Part shown: positions 7,120-16,566 of the stretch, in pieces | Layout of the letters: each line of letters begins with the position of its first letter | How positions within the stretch are numbered: the stretch's first letter is position 1 | From: Micavibrio_C sp965231165 | GTDB lineage: Bacteria; Pseudomonadota; Alphaproteobacteria; Micavibrionales; Micavibrionaceae | NCBI GenBank assembly: GCA_965231165.1 | Contig: OZ246421.1 | Location: forward strand, 248,001 to 312,000 | DNA length: 64,000 nucleotides | Direction of reading: 5' to 3' | Program-made: the position numbers and the translations under genes | The notes under the pieces: generated by a model | The model's input: only the letters and a program-made list of their open reading frames with translations | What the model was told of the DNA's origin: nothing | Databases searched by the model: none

Positions 7120-8277
7120 ATGAAATTAGCTCCAGAGATGTTCGGGATTTATGTCCATTGGCCGTTTTGTGCCGCGAAATGTCCATACTGTGATTTTAAC
7201 TCCCACGTGCGTGACAGCATCGATCATGCGGCGTGGCGCGATGCTTATATTCGGGAAATTAATCATTATGCGGCGCTGACGCCGGGGCGCACCGTGACCT
7301 CGATCTTTTTCGGTGGCGGGACACCTTCCTTAATGGAACCGGAAACGGTAAAAATCGTCATCGACCAGATTAAAAAGGTCTGGGCGTACGATCCGAACAT
7401 GGAAATTACGCTCGAAGCGAACCCGACTTCGGTAGAGGCTGCAAAGTTTAAAGGCTTCCGCGAGGCGGGCGTGAACCGCGTGTCTATCGGTGTGCAATCC
7501 TTGCGTGATGAAGACCTTAGCTTCCTTGGGCGCAAGCATAACCGCAGCGAAGCTTTAAAAGCCATTGATCTGGCAAAAGAAAATTTTGAACGCTTTAGTT
7601 TTGACCTGATGTATGCGCGGCCACAGCAAAAAATCAGCGACTGGGCGCAAGAGCTTGAAGAAGCTGTAAATTTATCTGTTGGGCATCTATCGCTCTATCA
7701 GCTGACGATTGAGGAAGGCACACCCTTCCATACGCAATATGCGCGCGGTGAATTTATGATGCCGTCAGAAGACCTTGGCGGTGAATTCTATGAAATCACG
7801 CAAGAGGTTTTGGGCGCTGCCGGACTGCCCGCGTACGAAATTTCCAATCATGCGAGGCCGGGGCAGGAGTCGCTGCATAATCTGACCTACTGGCGCTACA
7901 CCGATTATGTCGGGATCGGGCCGGGGGCGCATGGTCGCCTGACACTGGATAACGGCAAGGTTGCCACCCGCGGACACCGGGCGCCGGAAATCTGGATGCA
8001 GCGGGTTATGGAATCGGGCCATGGCAGCCATGACCATGAAGCGGTGACACCGGAACAACGCTGGATGGAATCCCTGATGATGGGGATGCGTCTGCGCGAG
8101 GGGGTGCCTTTTGTGCGGCTGGAGTCGGAATCCGGAAAATGTATAGACCAGATCCTCGATCCCCGAAAACTGAAGGCGCTTTCCGAGGAGGGGTTGATTG
8201 TTCTCTCGAATGACAATCTCATGCCGACCATCGCCGGGATGCAGCGGTTGAATGGGTTGCTGGCGTATCTTTTATAG
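7120..8277 (+). CDS. hemW: Radical SAM haem chaperone HemW
   Basis: HemW binds haem and inserts it into respiratory enzymes; such genes are often mislabelled as oxygen-independent coproporphyrinogen oxidase. With the start at 7120 the 385-residue product has the radical-SAM cluster cysteines C17, C21 and C24 in PFCAAKCPYCDFN, then FFGGGTPSLM, EANPTSVE, NRVSIGVQSL, FDLMYARP and YEISNHARPG, and a C-terminal HemN-like domain. True HemN has extra N-terminal residues that are missing here. In-frame ATGs at 7096 and 7102 fall inside the palindromic repeat; none of the starts has a strong Shine-Dalgarno, so the N-terminus is uncertain by up to 8 residues. Third gene of the rph-rdgB-hemW run. Confidence 0.9.
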   Translation: MKLAPEMFGIYVHWPFCAAKCPYCDFNSHVRDSIDHAAWRDAYIREINHYAALTPGRTVTSIFFGGGTPSLMEPETVKIVIDQIKKVWAYDPNMEITLEANPTSVEAAKFKGFREAGVNRVSIGVQSLRDEDLSFLGRKHNRSEALKAIDLAKENFERFSFDLMYARPQQKISDWAQELEEAVNLSVGHLSLYQLTIEEGTPFHTQYARGEFMMPSEDLGGEFYEITQEVLGAAGLPAYEISNHARPGQESLHNLTYWRYTDYVGIGPGAHGRLTLDNGKVATRGHRAPEIWMQRVMESGHGSHDHEAVTPEQRWMESLMMGMRLREGVPFVRLESESGKCIDQILDPRKLKALSEEGLIVLSNDNLMPTIAGMQRLNGLLAYLL

Positions 8278-8352
8278 GCGCTTCTTCACTTTTTATAATT
8301 TTAAATCTATAAGGTCTGTATTCGTTCACCCATTTATCATCGGAAGTTATCA

Positions 8353-8877
8353 ATGAAGCTTATGCCCCACAAACTTGCGTCTGCTGTTGTTTTGTCTGTG
8401 GCTGCTGCCTTTGGTGCAGTGGCTCAGGCTCAGGATGTTTCTGCCGAGCGCATTTCTCTGGCTCATCAGGTGAGTGATTGTGTCGTTGATAATATGGAGG
8501 CAGGGGTGTCTGCGTATTATGCGAAGCTGGATGCGCAATTGTCGGATTTGCCCGATCAGGCTGCAAGACAAGCGCTGATGGCAGATGTTCAACCGATACG
8601 GGATGATGCGGCGATGGACCGCATGCTGGATGAATTGCCTGTATGTCTCAGCCAGGCTGGCGGTATTGCGTTGGATCAAATTCCCCCTGCAGATCAGGAA
8701 GGCGCTTTTTCTAGTTTCCTTTACGGTCATGTCGATGGGGATGCTTTGAAGGCCAGCTTGTACAGCCATCAGGAGTCTGTCGTTTCGGCGGCCCTTGATG
8801 TCTATGCTGGTCTGGTGGAAAAGGCCGCTGCGCCCGGGAATGTGAAGGCTTCTGTGGCGGCACCGAATTTGCCTTAA
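8353..8877 (+). CDS. Small secreted protein of unknown function
   Basis: A 174-residue protein with a good signal peptide (MKLMPHKLASAVVLSVAAAF, cleavage about after AVAQA). The mature part is acidic and mostly helical, with two cysteines (VSDCVVDNM and PVCLSQ) that could form a disulphide in the periplasm. No known domain is recognised. It stands alone between hemW and the next plus-strand gene, with 75 nt and 78 nt gaps. The reading frame is convincing because it starts with a signal peptide and spans the space without overlap. Confidence 0.8.
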   Translation: MKLMPHKLASAVVLSVAAAFGAVAQAQDVSAERISLAHQVSDCVVDNMEAGVSAYYAKLDAQLSDLPDQAARQALMADVQPIRDDAAMDRMLDELPVCLSQAGGIALDQIPPADQEGAFSSFLYGHVDGDALKASLYSHQESVVSAALDVYAGLVEKAAAPGNVKASVAAPNLP

Positions 8878-8955
8878 GGTGTGAGGGTGATTAATTGCCC
8901 TATTTAGGGGGTGGCTATAATTGACATAATGTTAATTTTCCGCTAGATTTTTTTC

Positions 8956-10029
8956 ATGAAAAAAACGCCGCCATCCCTGACGAATAATTTTCAACCAGCA
9001 TCGGGTTTTGTTGCTGCTGAAAAGCGGCATGTTTTCTGCAAGAATCCGTATGACCCCCGTCGGGCACTGGACGTGCTGGAGGCGGAAATTAAACGCCGCA
9101 CACAGGGCGGGCGCCCGCTGGTAGTGCTGATGGCTGAGTATCACGCGATGCCCACACGCGTTGCGTTAAAGCAGTGCCTGCTGGGCCGGTTGCTTGCTTC
9201 TTCTTCGTCCTTTGCATATGGCATGGAAAAATCGCGCGATCTGCTTGATAAAATGGTCGCGAAGGCGTTTCTCTATCCGCTTACCGGGGAGGCATTACGG
9301 TCACTCAGTGGTACGGACTATGACGGGCAGCGTCTGTTGAAGGCTTATCGCGTGGCATCCGGATCTCCTTATGCTCATATCGCTGATAAAAGCCTGATGA
9401 ATTTTTGTCTGGCAGAAAAAATTTCTGTCAGCGCCAATGACGTGGCGGCGCGGACGATTTTCTTTCCGGATAGAGAGGCTGAGGATTGTCTGGATGGTTT
9501 CCACCCCGCAACCCGCGACCTGATTGCGTGCCATGCCCCGGCGCTTAAGGGGGCGAATATCGAGATGGAATCATCGGAAGGCATTCGTCTGCGTGACCAG
9601 GGTATTTCTGAACGGGCTCTGGATCATATGAATCGGGCAGGCGCTCAAATCTATGTTCAGGAGTGTGGTTTTCGACATGCTTCGGGTTTGAGCACCCTGT
9701 TTGCTAAGAAAGGAGTAGAGGTCATGACGGTTTATGCGTCGACGCCGTTACATCCTATCCTTTCTGAATCGGGGGCGGCATCTTGGCCATGGATTTTTAT
9801 TCATGGTCTATCCGACGATATCATTGTTCATCCAGCCGGTTGCCCTGAAGAGATGGATTTCCTTGATATGGTGAGCGCGTCTACGGGCGGTGAATATCAA
9901 GTCATGCCGGTGGATGAAGTCAGGCTGGGCGGTCCGGCGTGGGCCGAGGTGCGGGCGCTTATTCCGGCGTGGGTGAAAGAGGCAGAAGTGCAGATGAAAA
10001 CGCGCCCACCATCACCATCCTGTTCGTAA
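8956..10029 (+). CDS. Uncharacterised protein, possibly of the EreA/ChaN-like superfamily
   Basis: A 357-residue cytosolic-looking protein without a signal peptide or membrane segment. Several spaced motifs resemble the EreA/ChaN/TraB-type hydrolase fold: VVLMAEYHAMPTR (like the GExH motif), YGMEKSRDLL, RLRDQGISERAL (like RDxxM) and a late histidine motif QECGFRHASGL. This assignment rests on motif spacing only and is tentative. The remainder, including a tail rich in Pro/Ser, has no recognised feature. It converges on the next minus-strand gene with 3 nt between the stop codons, so the two share no operon. Confidence 0.75.
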   Translation: MKKTPPSLTNNFQPASGFVAAEKRHVFCKNPYDPRRALDVLEAEIKRRTQGGRPLVVLMAEYHAMPTRVALKQCLLGRLLASSSSFAYGMEKSRDLLDKMVAKAFLYPLTGEALRSLSGTDYDGQRLLKAYRVASGSPYAHIADKSLMNFCLAEKISVSANDVAARTIFFPDREAEDCLDGFHPATRDLIACHAPALKGANIEMESSEGIRLRDQGISERALDHMNRAGAQIYVQECGFRHASGLSTLFAKKGVEVMTVYASTPLHPILSESGAASWPWIFIHGLSDDIIVHPAGCPEEMDFLDMVSASTGGEYQVMPVDEVRLGGPAWAEVRALIPAWVKEAEVQMKTRPPSPSCS

Positions 10030-10032
10030 CGC

Positions 10033-11604
10033 TTAAGGTGTAGGTTTCACGCCGCCCATCACCGTCATCAGGTCAGCCCCGTTCAGCAATGTCTTGCCGT
10101 CTGCCGTCAGTTCCAGATCATAGGTGCGGATATCCTGACCATTGGCGTTTTTGCTCTGCTGTCCGACCATCTGCAGGATCGTTAGTGTTTGCAGCAGGCT
10201 TTGCGCGCTGGTTTTTCGTTCGGCGGGGATGGCCGGATCGGCGGCGGCTTGCTGGGCGTAACCAATCAGTTTGTCGATGCCGAATATTTCCAGTCGGGTC
10301 TTGGCGGTGGCGCCGAACAGTGCCTTGATATTGGCATTGGCGGTGCCGTTCATCAGAACGTCATATTCAGAGAGATTGCCGACGCGCGTGTTTTTGATGA
10401 TGAGCGATGTTCCCGCATCGGTCATTAATTGCTGCATGGTGGCCAGACCGTTCATGGTCGCGAGTGTGCGGCCCTCGGGCGTTTCGATGCTCTGATCCAG
10501 TGTTTTCTGCCCCAGCGCGGCCAACTCTTTGAACGGCAAGTTGGTCAGTGTCAGGTCGATATTGACGTTGTTGGGGGCGGCCTTGTTCAGGCCGGTCGGT
10601 GGCGGGGTGAGTGACAGATCGGTCATGTTCAGCGTCTGGCGCAGCGTGACTTTATTATTGCGGAATCCGCTGCCCTCCAGGCCGAAGCCGATGCGTTCTA
10701 TTTTAACCGTCGATGCTTCTTTTTCAGCACTGGCGGGTCTCATCATTTCCAGGCCGCTGACGGTGATGCTGGAGCCGAACCCGTCCCAGACGGTGGTTAG
10801 GAAATCAAAGAAAGTGTTGTACATGCCTTTCGCGTGTTCGCTGCTCAGGCTGGGGCGGTCGGTGCCCAAGCTTTCCAGCAGCGCCTGAACCTTGTCCTGA
10901 TAAGCCAGCGCATCCTTGATAGAATAATCTTTGATGCTGCTTTCCGCGGTCACTTCGCGAATTTTTAACGCGCTGCCGCTATCATTGAAAATGCCCTGAA
11001 TATTGCTGGCCTTGGCGGACATCGGGCCAGACCAGAGTTTGTTGCTGCCCTCTTTCAGGTCATAAATTGCTGAAAAGGCGGGCACCATGATCTTGGCGTT
11101 GTTGGTCCGGTCGGTGAAGGTGACGTTGTTGTACTGGGCGTTGAGGCGTACGAAGTTGCGGAATTCCTCGTGAAAAACGCCGGCGAAATTCTGGCTGCCG
11201 ATTTCAACAACGCTCATTTCCTTGCCATCGGCGGCTTGCATGGTGATCGGCGTCGGCATGGCCAGAGTCATCTTCCATTCCTGTTTTTTATCACCGGGCA
11301 GGGCGTTGATGGAGATCATGCCCAGATTCATTTTGGCCTTATCGCTGAAAACCAGCGTGATATGCGGGAGCGTGATGGCGTAGTAGGTATCACTCGGTTC
11401 GACCATGACTTCGCCCTCGGTCAGCAATTCGCCGCCCTGCATTTTGGCTTCGTTGCGGTAACGGTCGATCATGTCGGTGAAGATGGTTTTTAGGCGCTTG
11501 CCGTCCTCGGCGCTCATGGTCGCCTTGGCGGGCTGTGCTGAAATCAGGGATATAAAGGCCAGACCAACGAGAACGAGATTGGAAATCCGGGGGAAAACGG
11601 CCAT
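10033..11604 (-). CDS. Large secreted protein of unknown function
   Basis: A 523-residue protein with a signal peptide (AVFPRISNLVLVGLAFISLI, cleavage about after AQPAKA). The start at 11604 is fixed by AGGAG eight nt upstream; the open frame continues to 11676 without support. The mature part is rich in beta-type, repetitive segments (TYYAITLPHITLVFSD, NNVTFTDRTNNAKIMVP, NVNIDLTLTNLPFKEL, TYDLELTADGKTLLNG) that recall alphaproteobacterial periplasmic proteins of the DUF945/DUF2125 kind, but I cannot assign a family. It is divergent from the SUV3-type helicase with 77 nt between starts. Confidence 0.85.
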   Translation of the reverse strand: MAVFPRISNLVLVGLAFISLISAQPAKATMSAEDGKRLKTIFTDMIDRYRNEAKMQGGELLTEGEVMVEPSDTYYAITLPHITLVFSDKAKMNLGMISINALPGDKKQEWKMTLAMPTPITMQAADGKEMSVVEIGSQNFAGVFHEEFRNFVRLNAQYNNVTFTDRTNNAKIMVPAFSAIYDLKEGSNKLWSGPMSAKASNIQGIFNDSGSALKIREVTAESSIKDYSIKDALAYQDKVQALLESLGTDRPSLSSEHAKGMYNTFFDFLTTVWDGFGSSITVSGLEMMRPASAEKEASTVKIERIGFGLEGSGFRNNKVTLRQTLNMTDLSLTPPPTGLNKAAPNNVNIDLTLTNLPFKELAALGQKTLDQSIETPEGRTLATMNGLATMQQLMTDAGTSLIIKNTRVGNLSEYDVLMNGTANANIKALFGATAKTRLEIFGIDKLIGYAQQAAADPAIPAERKTSAQSLLQTLTILQMVGQQSKNANGQDIRTYDLELTADGKTLLNGADLMTVMGGVKPTP

Positions 11605-11681
11605 AACGATATCTCCTAAAGTTTCAGCATAATAGAGCATGCAAAGAAGGCGCATTTTAGGCGTAAACGGACGCAATCACA

Positions 11682-14567
11682 ATGCAGGTCAGTAATGTAT
11701 CCATAAGGGCCCATGGCCCGGTGATCGCCGTGCTCGGGCCGACGAATACGGGAAAGACCCATTATGCCCTTGAACAGATGGTGACTTATGCCACGGGCGT
11801 GATCGGGTTTCCGTTGCGGCTGCTGGCGCGGGAGAATTATGACAGACTGGTAAAGCAAAAAGGTGTGCAGGCGGTGGCGCTGGTCACTGGCGAGGAAAAG
11901 ATCATTCCGGCGCATGCGCGTTACTATGTTTGCACGGTCGAGGCGATGCCGCTCGACCAAGCATTTGAATTTGTAGGTGTCGATGAAATTCAACTCTGCG
12001 CTGATCCGGAACGCGGACATGTTTTCACAGACAGGCTGCTGAATGCGCGCGGCACCCGTGTTACGCTGTTCCTCGGTTCCGATACCATGCAACCGGTGAT
12101 GAATTATCTGGTGCCTGACATTTCCTTTACCAGCCGCCCACGTTTATCGAAACTGACCTATAAGGGTTTCAAAAAACTTACGCGCTTACCGAAGCGCAGC
12201 GCCGTGGTGGCGTTCTCGATTGAGGATGTCTATGCGATGGCCGACCTGATCCGCCGCCAGCGCGGGGGGACGGCGGTGGTGCTGGGGGCTTTAAGTCCGC
12301 GCACACGCAACCGTCAGGTGGAGATGTATCAGGCGGGCGAGGTCGATTTTATGGTGGCGACCGATGCCATCGGCATGGGTCTGAACATGGATATCCATCA
12401 TGTGGCGCTGGCGGCGACCCGTAAATTTGATGGTCATCACGCAAGGCGGCTTTCGGTGGCGGAGGTCGCCCAGATTGCCGGGCGCGCGGGGCGGCATACG
12501 GCGGATGGGATGTTCGGGGTGACGGGGCCGGTCAAGGGGCTGGATGACGAAGCGGTCGAAGCCATCGAGAATCATACCTTCGAAGCGGTGCCAGCCTTAA
12601 GCTGGCGCAATAGTATCGTCGATGTCAGCAGTCCTCAGGCCTTGCTGGCGTCGCTGGAGCGGGGGTCGGGCAACCCGGTGCTGGTGCGGGGGCGTCCGGC
12701 GGATGATTACCTTTCGCTGGTCGGATTGCTGCGGCGGGATGACATATTGGCGCGGGCGACGGATATCCCCCGGGTGCGGCTGTTGTGGGATGTCTGCCAG
12801 GTCCCGGATTTCCGCAAAACGCTCAGTGAGAACCATCAGGAACTGGTCGCGGACATTTTTACCGGGCTGGTCGATTCCGGGGCCATTCCGGAGGACTATG
12901 TTGCCAGCCAGATCAAGCGGTTAGACCGTCTGGATGGGGATGTCGATACCCTCATGTCACGGATTGCACATATTCGCACTTGGACGTATATTACCCATAA
13001 ATCCGAATGGGTCAGGAATGCCGACGAATGGGCCGATAACGCCCGTGCGATCGAGGACAGATTGTCCGATGCCCTCCACGAAGGTTTGATGCGGCGCTTC
13101 GTCGATAGACGGTCGGCCACATTGATCCGGGCGATGGAAGAGGGTGGCGGCCTGCTCGCGGGTGTGCGTCCCAACGGGGAAGTGGTTGTCGAAGGCGAAG
13201 AAGTGGGGCATCTTGATGGCTTCCGTTTCGTGCCGGATTCTTCCGCGACCGGACGGGACTTTAAAGCAGTGATGGCGGCAGCGCGTGGCGCGCTGCGGCC
13301 CGAAATACAGAAACGGTTACGAGTGATGCTGAACGCAGTGCCTAAACAATTCCGTCTGAATGATGACGGTCATATTCTTTATCAAGCCGATCCGACCAAC
13401 CCGATGCCGGGCGTGATCGTTGCCACCGTGACCAAGGGCAATACCGCCTTGCAGCCGGATGTGCAGTTGCTGGATACAAACCTGATCGAAGGTCAGGACC
13501 GCGAAGCGGTTTCCAACAAGCTGAAAGAATGGCTGAAGGGTCATATTGCCGCCGTGCTTGAACCGCTGGTCGCGTTGGAAAAAGAGGAAGAAGGCATCGC
13601 CGCCCCCGTGCGCGGCATAGCATTTCAGGTTTATGAGGCGATGGGCATTGTACCGCGCGCGAATCTGGAAGAGTTGATTACCGGACTTGATCCGGAAATG
13701 CGTAAGGTGCTGCGCCAGAAACAAATTAAATTAGGGCCGATTCTTGTTTTTATTCCGGCCCTTAATAAGCCTGCCGCTGTTCATCTGCGCGCGCTGTTGT
13801 GGAGCCTGTGGAACGGTAAGGCGCTGCCTGCTAAAATCCCGTCGGATGGCATGGTGTCAAAATCTCTGGCAGCTGAAACCGATGTTAACCTCGAATTTTA
13901 CAGTGCTATCGGTTACCCGGTTTATGCGAACCGCGCCATCCGCGTCGATATGCTCGACCGTCTGATCAGCGCGATTTACGACAATGCTAAGGACGGTGCG
14001 TTCAAGGCGACGCATGCGATGGCCGAATGGCTGGGCTGTTCGATCCCTGATCTGTATCTGGTGATCGAGGCGATGGGGCACCGCAAGGTCAGCGATCCGG
14101 CGGAACAGAAAATTGAAGCGGCGGTTGCTGAAGCGGATGCGGCCGTGGCGCCCGTTGCCGAGGTTGCCGTCGAAGTGGCGCCTGTTGAGGTTGTCGCTGT
14201 TGAGACTCCTGCAGAGGCAGTCGTTCCTGCCGTGCCGGTTAAACCGGAACTGGCGACATTCCGCCTGCGCAAGGGTAAGGCTTACGGCGATTCAGAGCGC
14301 AAGCCGCGTTCTGAACACGCAGGTGAGAAAAAACAATTCCGCAGTGCCGACAAGAAACCGGGTGGCGAGCGCAAAGATTTCCGCAAGCCTAAACGCGAGG
14401 ATGACCGCAAGGGCGGCAAGCCGAAATTCAAGGACCGTGATGGCGGCAGAGATGATCGCGGGCGCGACAATAAAGAGCCGCGCGTCGTGGCGTCGGCGTC
14501 TGCCAGTGCCGGGGAATCGCCGTTTTCTATCCTGCAGCAGATTAAAACCAAACAAGGCGGGCAATAG
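11682..14567 (+). CDS. SUV3/MgpS-type superfamily 2 RNA helicase
   Basis: ATP-dependent helicase related to mitochondrial SUV3, which works in RNA turnover. The 961-residue product carries Walker A GPTNTGKTHYAL, the DEIQ box (motif II), LGALSPRTRNRQVEMYQ, VATDAIGMGLNMD and the arginine-finger motif VAQIAGRAGRH, followed by the SUV3 C-terminal region. Past about residue 815 comes an Ala/Val/Glu/Pro linker, then a highly basic, low-complexity tail (RKPKREDDRKGGKPKFKDRD) probably used for RNA binding. Length is within the alphaproteobacterial range. The start ATG at 11682 lacks a strong Shine-Dalgarno. A Rap1a-like gene follows after 8 nt. Confidence 0.93.
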   Translation: MQVSNVSIRAHGPVIAVLGPTNTGKTHYALEQMVTYATGVIGFPLRLLARENYDRLVKQKGVQAVALVTGEEKIIPAHARYYVCTVEAMPLDQAFEFVGVDEIQLCADPERGHVFTDRLLNARGTRVTLFLGSDTMQPVMNYLVPDISFTSRPRLSKLTYKGFKKLTRLPKRSAVVAFSIEDVYAMADLIRRQRGGTAVVLGALSPRTRNRQVEMYQAGEVDFMVATDAIGMGLNMDIHHVALAATRKFDGHHARRLSVAEVAQIAGRAGRHTADGMFGVTGPVKGLDDEAVEAIENHTFEAVPALSWRNSIVDVSSPQALLASLERGSGNPVLVRGRPADDYLSLVGLLRRDDILARATDIPRVRLLWDVCQVPDFRKTLSENHQELVADIFTGLVDSGAIPEDYVASQIKRLDRLDGDVDTLMSRIAHIRTWTYITHKSEWVRNADEWADNARAIEDRLSDALHEGLMRRFVDRRSATLIRAMEEGGGLLAGVRPNGEVVVEGEEVGHLDGFRFVPDSSATGRDFKAVMAAARGALRPEIQKRLRVMLNAVPKQFRLNDDGHILYQADPTNPMPGVIVATVTKGNTALQPDVQLLDTNLIEGQDREAVSNKLKEWLKGHIAAVLEPLVALEKEEEGIAAPVRGIAFQVYEAMGIVPRANLEELITGLDPEMRKVLRQKQIKLGPILVFIPALNKPAAVHLRALLWSLWNGKALPAKIPSDGMVSKSLAAETDVNLEFYSAIGYPVYANRAIRVDMLDRLISAIYDNAKDGAFKATHAMAEWLGCSIPDLYLVIEAMGHRKVSDPAEQKIEAAVAEADAAVAPVAEVAVEVAPVEVVAVETPAEAVVPAVPVKPELATFRLRKGKAYGDSERKPRSEHAGEKKQFRSADKKPGGERKDFRKPKREDDRKGGKPKFKDRDGGRDDRGRDNKEPRVVASASASAGESPFSILQQIKTKQGGQ

Positions 14568-14575
14568 GCCGGATC

Positions 14576-14953
14576 ATGTGTTTGCGTCTGTGCCTTTTTT
14601 TGATGATGTGTTTGTCGGGCTTGCTGTCTTTCAACGGGCAGGTGCGGGCTGATACGCAATTTTCGGGCGCTTATCTTCTGCATGTTTGTGAAATGGACGG
14701 CAAGGGCCGTGAACTGGTCAAGGGTGGGCATACGGCCTGTCAGGCCTATATCACTGGCGTGATCGATTATCACCGCATTCTGCAATCCATGAAACTGGCC
14801 CCGAAAATCGATGTCTGCGTTCCGACCAAAACATCGATTGCCAATGTGCACCGTACGGTGCTGGCCTATCTGCGCAAGCATAAAGAAAATGACGCTTTTA
14901 TTGCGGCACCGGCAGTGACGATGGCTTTGTATAAATCGTACCCGTGTAAGTAA
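14576..14953 (+). CDS. Rap1a/Tai-family periplasmic protein (orphan immunity-like)
   Basis: A 125-residue exported protein: hydrophobic signal segment (CLFLMMCLSGLLSF, cleavage near QVRA) followed by the compact Rap1a/Tai pattern GAYLLHVCEMD, ACQAYITGVIDYH, DVCVPTKTSIANV, VLAYLRKHKEND and final YPC, with the family's conserved cysteines. In Serratia this fold is the immunity protein for a type VI amidase effector. No amidase, toxin or secretion-system gene is present here, so the protein is an orphan or has another housekeeping role. It starts 8 nt after the helicase gene and is followed without a gap by a membrane protein gene. Confidence 0.75.
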   Translation: MCLRLCLFLMMCLSGLLSFNGQVRADTQFSGAYLLHVCEMDGKGRELVKGGHTACQAYITGVIDYHRILQSMKLAPKIDVCVPTKTSIANVHRTVLAYLRKHKENDAFIAAPAVTMALYKSYPCK

Positions 14954-15484
14954 ATGGAAGATCTGCGTGAACAGCCTGTCTTAAGAGTGCCGCCTGAAGA
15001 AGGCGAACGTTTCCTGCCGCAGAATTTTTACGACATCGTCGCGCACCGTTATTTTCCCGTTCTCGGCCTGACCTATATTGCCTCTGTTATCGGTATTGCG
15101 ATCAAACTGTCAGGCGGCGATTACGGATTTTTTCATTACTTCTTCCAGTCACCCGAGGCTTACCGGATGGGCTACTGGGTGGCGGCATGGGTATCGGTGC
15201 CTGCGGTTTTGTGGATTCTGGTCCATAGTTCATTCCATATCCGTAAACATGCGGATGCCTGGTACAAGGTTACGGCGGCGTTGATGGTGATGACGCTGTT
15301 GATCAGTTTCCTGTTGTTTCCGATGGGGGCGTTTGGCCATAGCGTACGCCTGTTTATGGTCGCGACCATTCCTGTTCTTGTTGTGCAGTATTTCTTTTTT
15401 GTGCGTGGCGGCTTGCCCGCCATGATGGCGTGGCCGCTGACGGTGGCGGGGCTGACATTCCTGATCTACGGTCTTATTCTCTAG
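14954..15484 (+). CDS. Four-helix integral membrane protein, unknown
   Basis: A 176-residue inner-membrane protein with about four hydrophobic segments (near residues 35-50, 73-90, 104-122 and 128-146, plus a final hydrophobic end GLTFLIYGLIL). The N-terminus is polar. The ATG directly follows the stop of the Rap1a-like gene, so the two are probably translated together. The stop codon overlaps the stop of the converging permease gene in the tetranucleotide CTAG (15481-15484). I recognise no family; transport or anchoring of the Rap1a-like protein would be a guess. Confidence 0.8.
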   Translation: MEDLREQPVLRVPPEEGERFLPQNFYDIVAHRYFPVLGLTYIASVIGIAIKLSGGDYGFFHYFFQSPEAYRMGYWVAAWVSVPAVLWILVHSSFHIRKHADAWYKVTAALMVMTLLISFLLFPMGAFGHSVRLFMVATIPVLVVQYFFFVRGGLPAMMAWPLTVAGLTFLIYGLIL

Positions 15485-16542
15485 ACGTTGTTCATCAGCC
15501 AGCCGAGCAGCAATATCTGCGGCACGGTTAGTAATGGCAGCGAGAGCGCGATTTTCCAGCTTTTTGTGACCTGACGCAGCACCAGAATTTCGGTGTAGTC
15601 GGTCGAAACGCCCGCCATCAGGAAGGTGAAGCCGTTCCCGGGCGCGGCCGCGCGGGTGACCAGATCGGCGCCGATGGGGGTTGATCCTTCCGAGCATACC
15701 TCGACAATCGTGGTAACGAGCAGGGTCAGCAGCAGACCCATCAATGTCGGACCGAAATAGGCGGTCATCGTGTCATCGGGCACGAAGGTGCGGATCAGGG
15801 CGGCCAGCACGACGCCCAGAAACAGCCAGCGCATGACCATCAGGCTTTCACTAAAGCCGTTGGTTAACACATCACGGAGCCATGCAGGGGTGAACTTAAA
15901 AGCGGCAATTCGTTGTTTGAAATCGGCCTTCAAGTTGAAATCGGGATCGGGTTCCTGATGGTGCGGGTTGGCGGGCAGTATGCCGCGCTTGACCAGTTGC
16001 AGGTAGATGATGCCCGTGACAATCGCAATCAGAGCCGAAGCGCCAATGAATGCAAGCGTCCACGGCAGGCCGATCAGCGAGATCAAAATCAATGTCAGCG
16101 TGATGGAATTCCAAGGGCTGGCGATCAGAAACGCCATGACCTGCGCCAGCGAAGCGCCGCGTTCATATAGTTTAGCACCGACCATCAATATGCCGTGCGA
16201 GCAAAGATCGAGGAGCAGTCCGGCGATTGTCGCGCGAACCACACCGCTCACCGTATCTCCGCGGCCCATAATGGCTTGGAAATATTCACGCGGTATTTTC
16301 GACATCAGGCCGACAGCGATAATACCGCCGACGATACCCCACCACATAACGCTCATCAGGCTGACGACGGCATGGCCGAACATGCTGACATAAGGAATGT
16401 CGATATTCAGGAAATGAACCGCAAACCCTGCCGTGATCAGGGCGAGCATACTCCAGAGCAGGTAATCGATCCTGCCGCCGTGACCGGGGTGGCAATGATC
16501 GCCTTCATGCGGCGCGGGGTCTGGTTTACAGCAGTTACTCAT
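15481..16542 (-). CDS. UPF0718/ArsP-family permease
   Basis: A 353-residue membrane permease of the family that includes organoarsenical exporter ArsP and other putative metal exporters (PF03773-like). It has about eight membrane segments in two halves with a charged cytoplasmic loop (HHQEPDPDFNLKADFKQRI), and the typical motifs LLLDLCSHGILMV, FLIASPWNS and EVCSEGSTPIGADLV. The N-terminus MSNCCKPDPAPHEGDHCHPG is rich in Cys and His and looks like a soft-metal-binding tail. The substrate cannot be told from sequence. It is alone on its strand here, followed 3' by converging genes. Confidence 0.85.
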   Translation of the reverse strand: MSNCCKPDPAPHEGDHCHPGHGGRIDYLLWSMLALITAGFAVHFLNIDIPYVSMFGHAVVSLMSVMWWGIVGGIIAVGLMSKIPREYFQAIMGRGDTVSGVVRATIAGLLLDLCSHGILMVGAKLYERGASLAQVMAFLIASPWNSITLTLILISLIGLPWTLAFIGASALIAIVTGIIYLQLVKRGILPANPHHQEPDPDFNLKADFKQRIAAFKFTPAWLRDVLTNGFSESLMVMRWLFLGVVLAALIRTFVPDDTMTAYFGPTLMGLLLTLLVTTIVEVCSEGSTPIGADLVTRAAAPGNGFTFLMAGVSTDYTEILVLRQVTKSWKIALSLPLLTVPQILLLGWLMNNV

Positions 16543-16566
16543 ATGAGAAACCTAGCACAAAGCGGC

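Noticed and set aside
8956..10029. Erythromycin esterase (antibiotic resistance)
   Set aside because: Motif spacing is only suggestive of the superfamily; no basis for resistance function.
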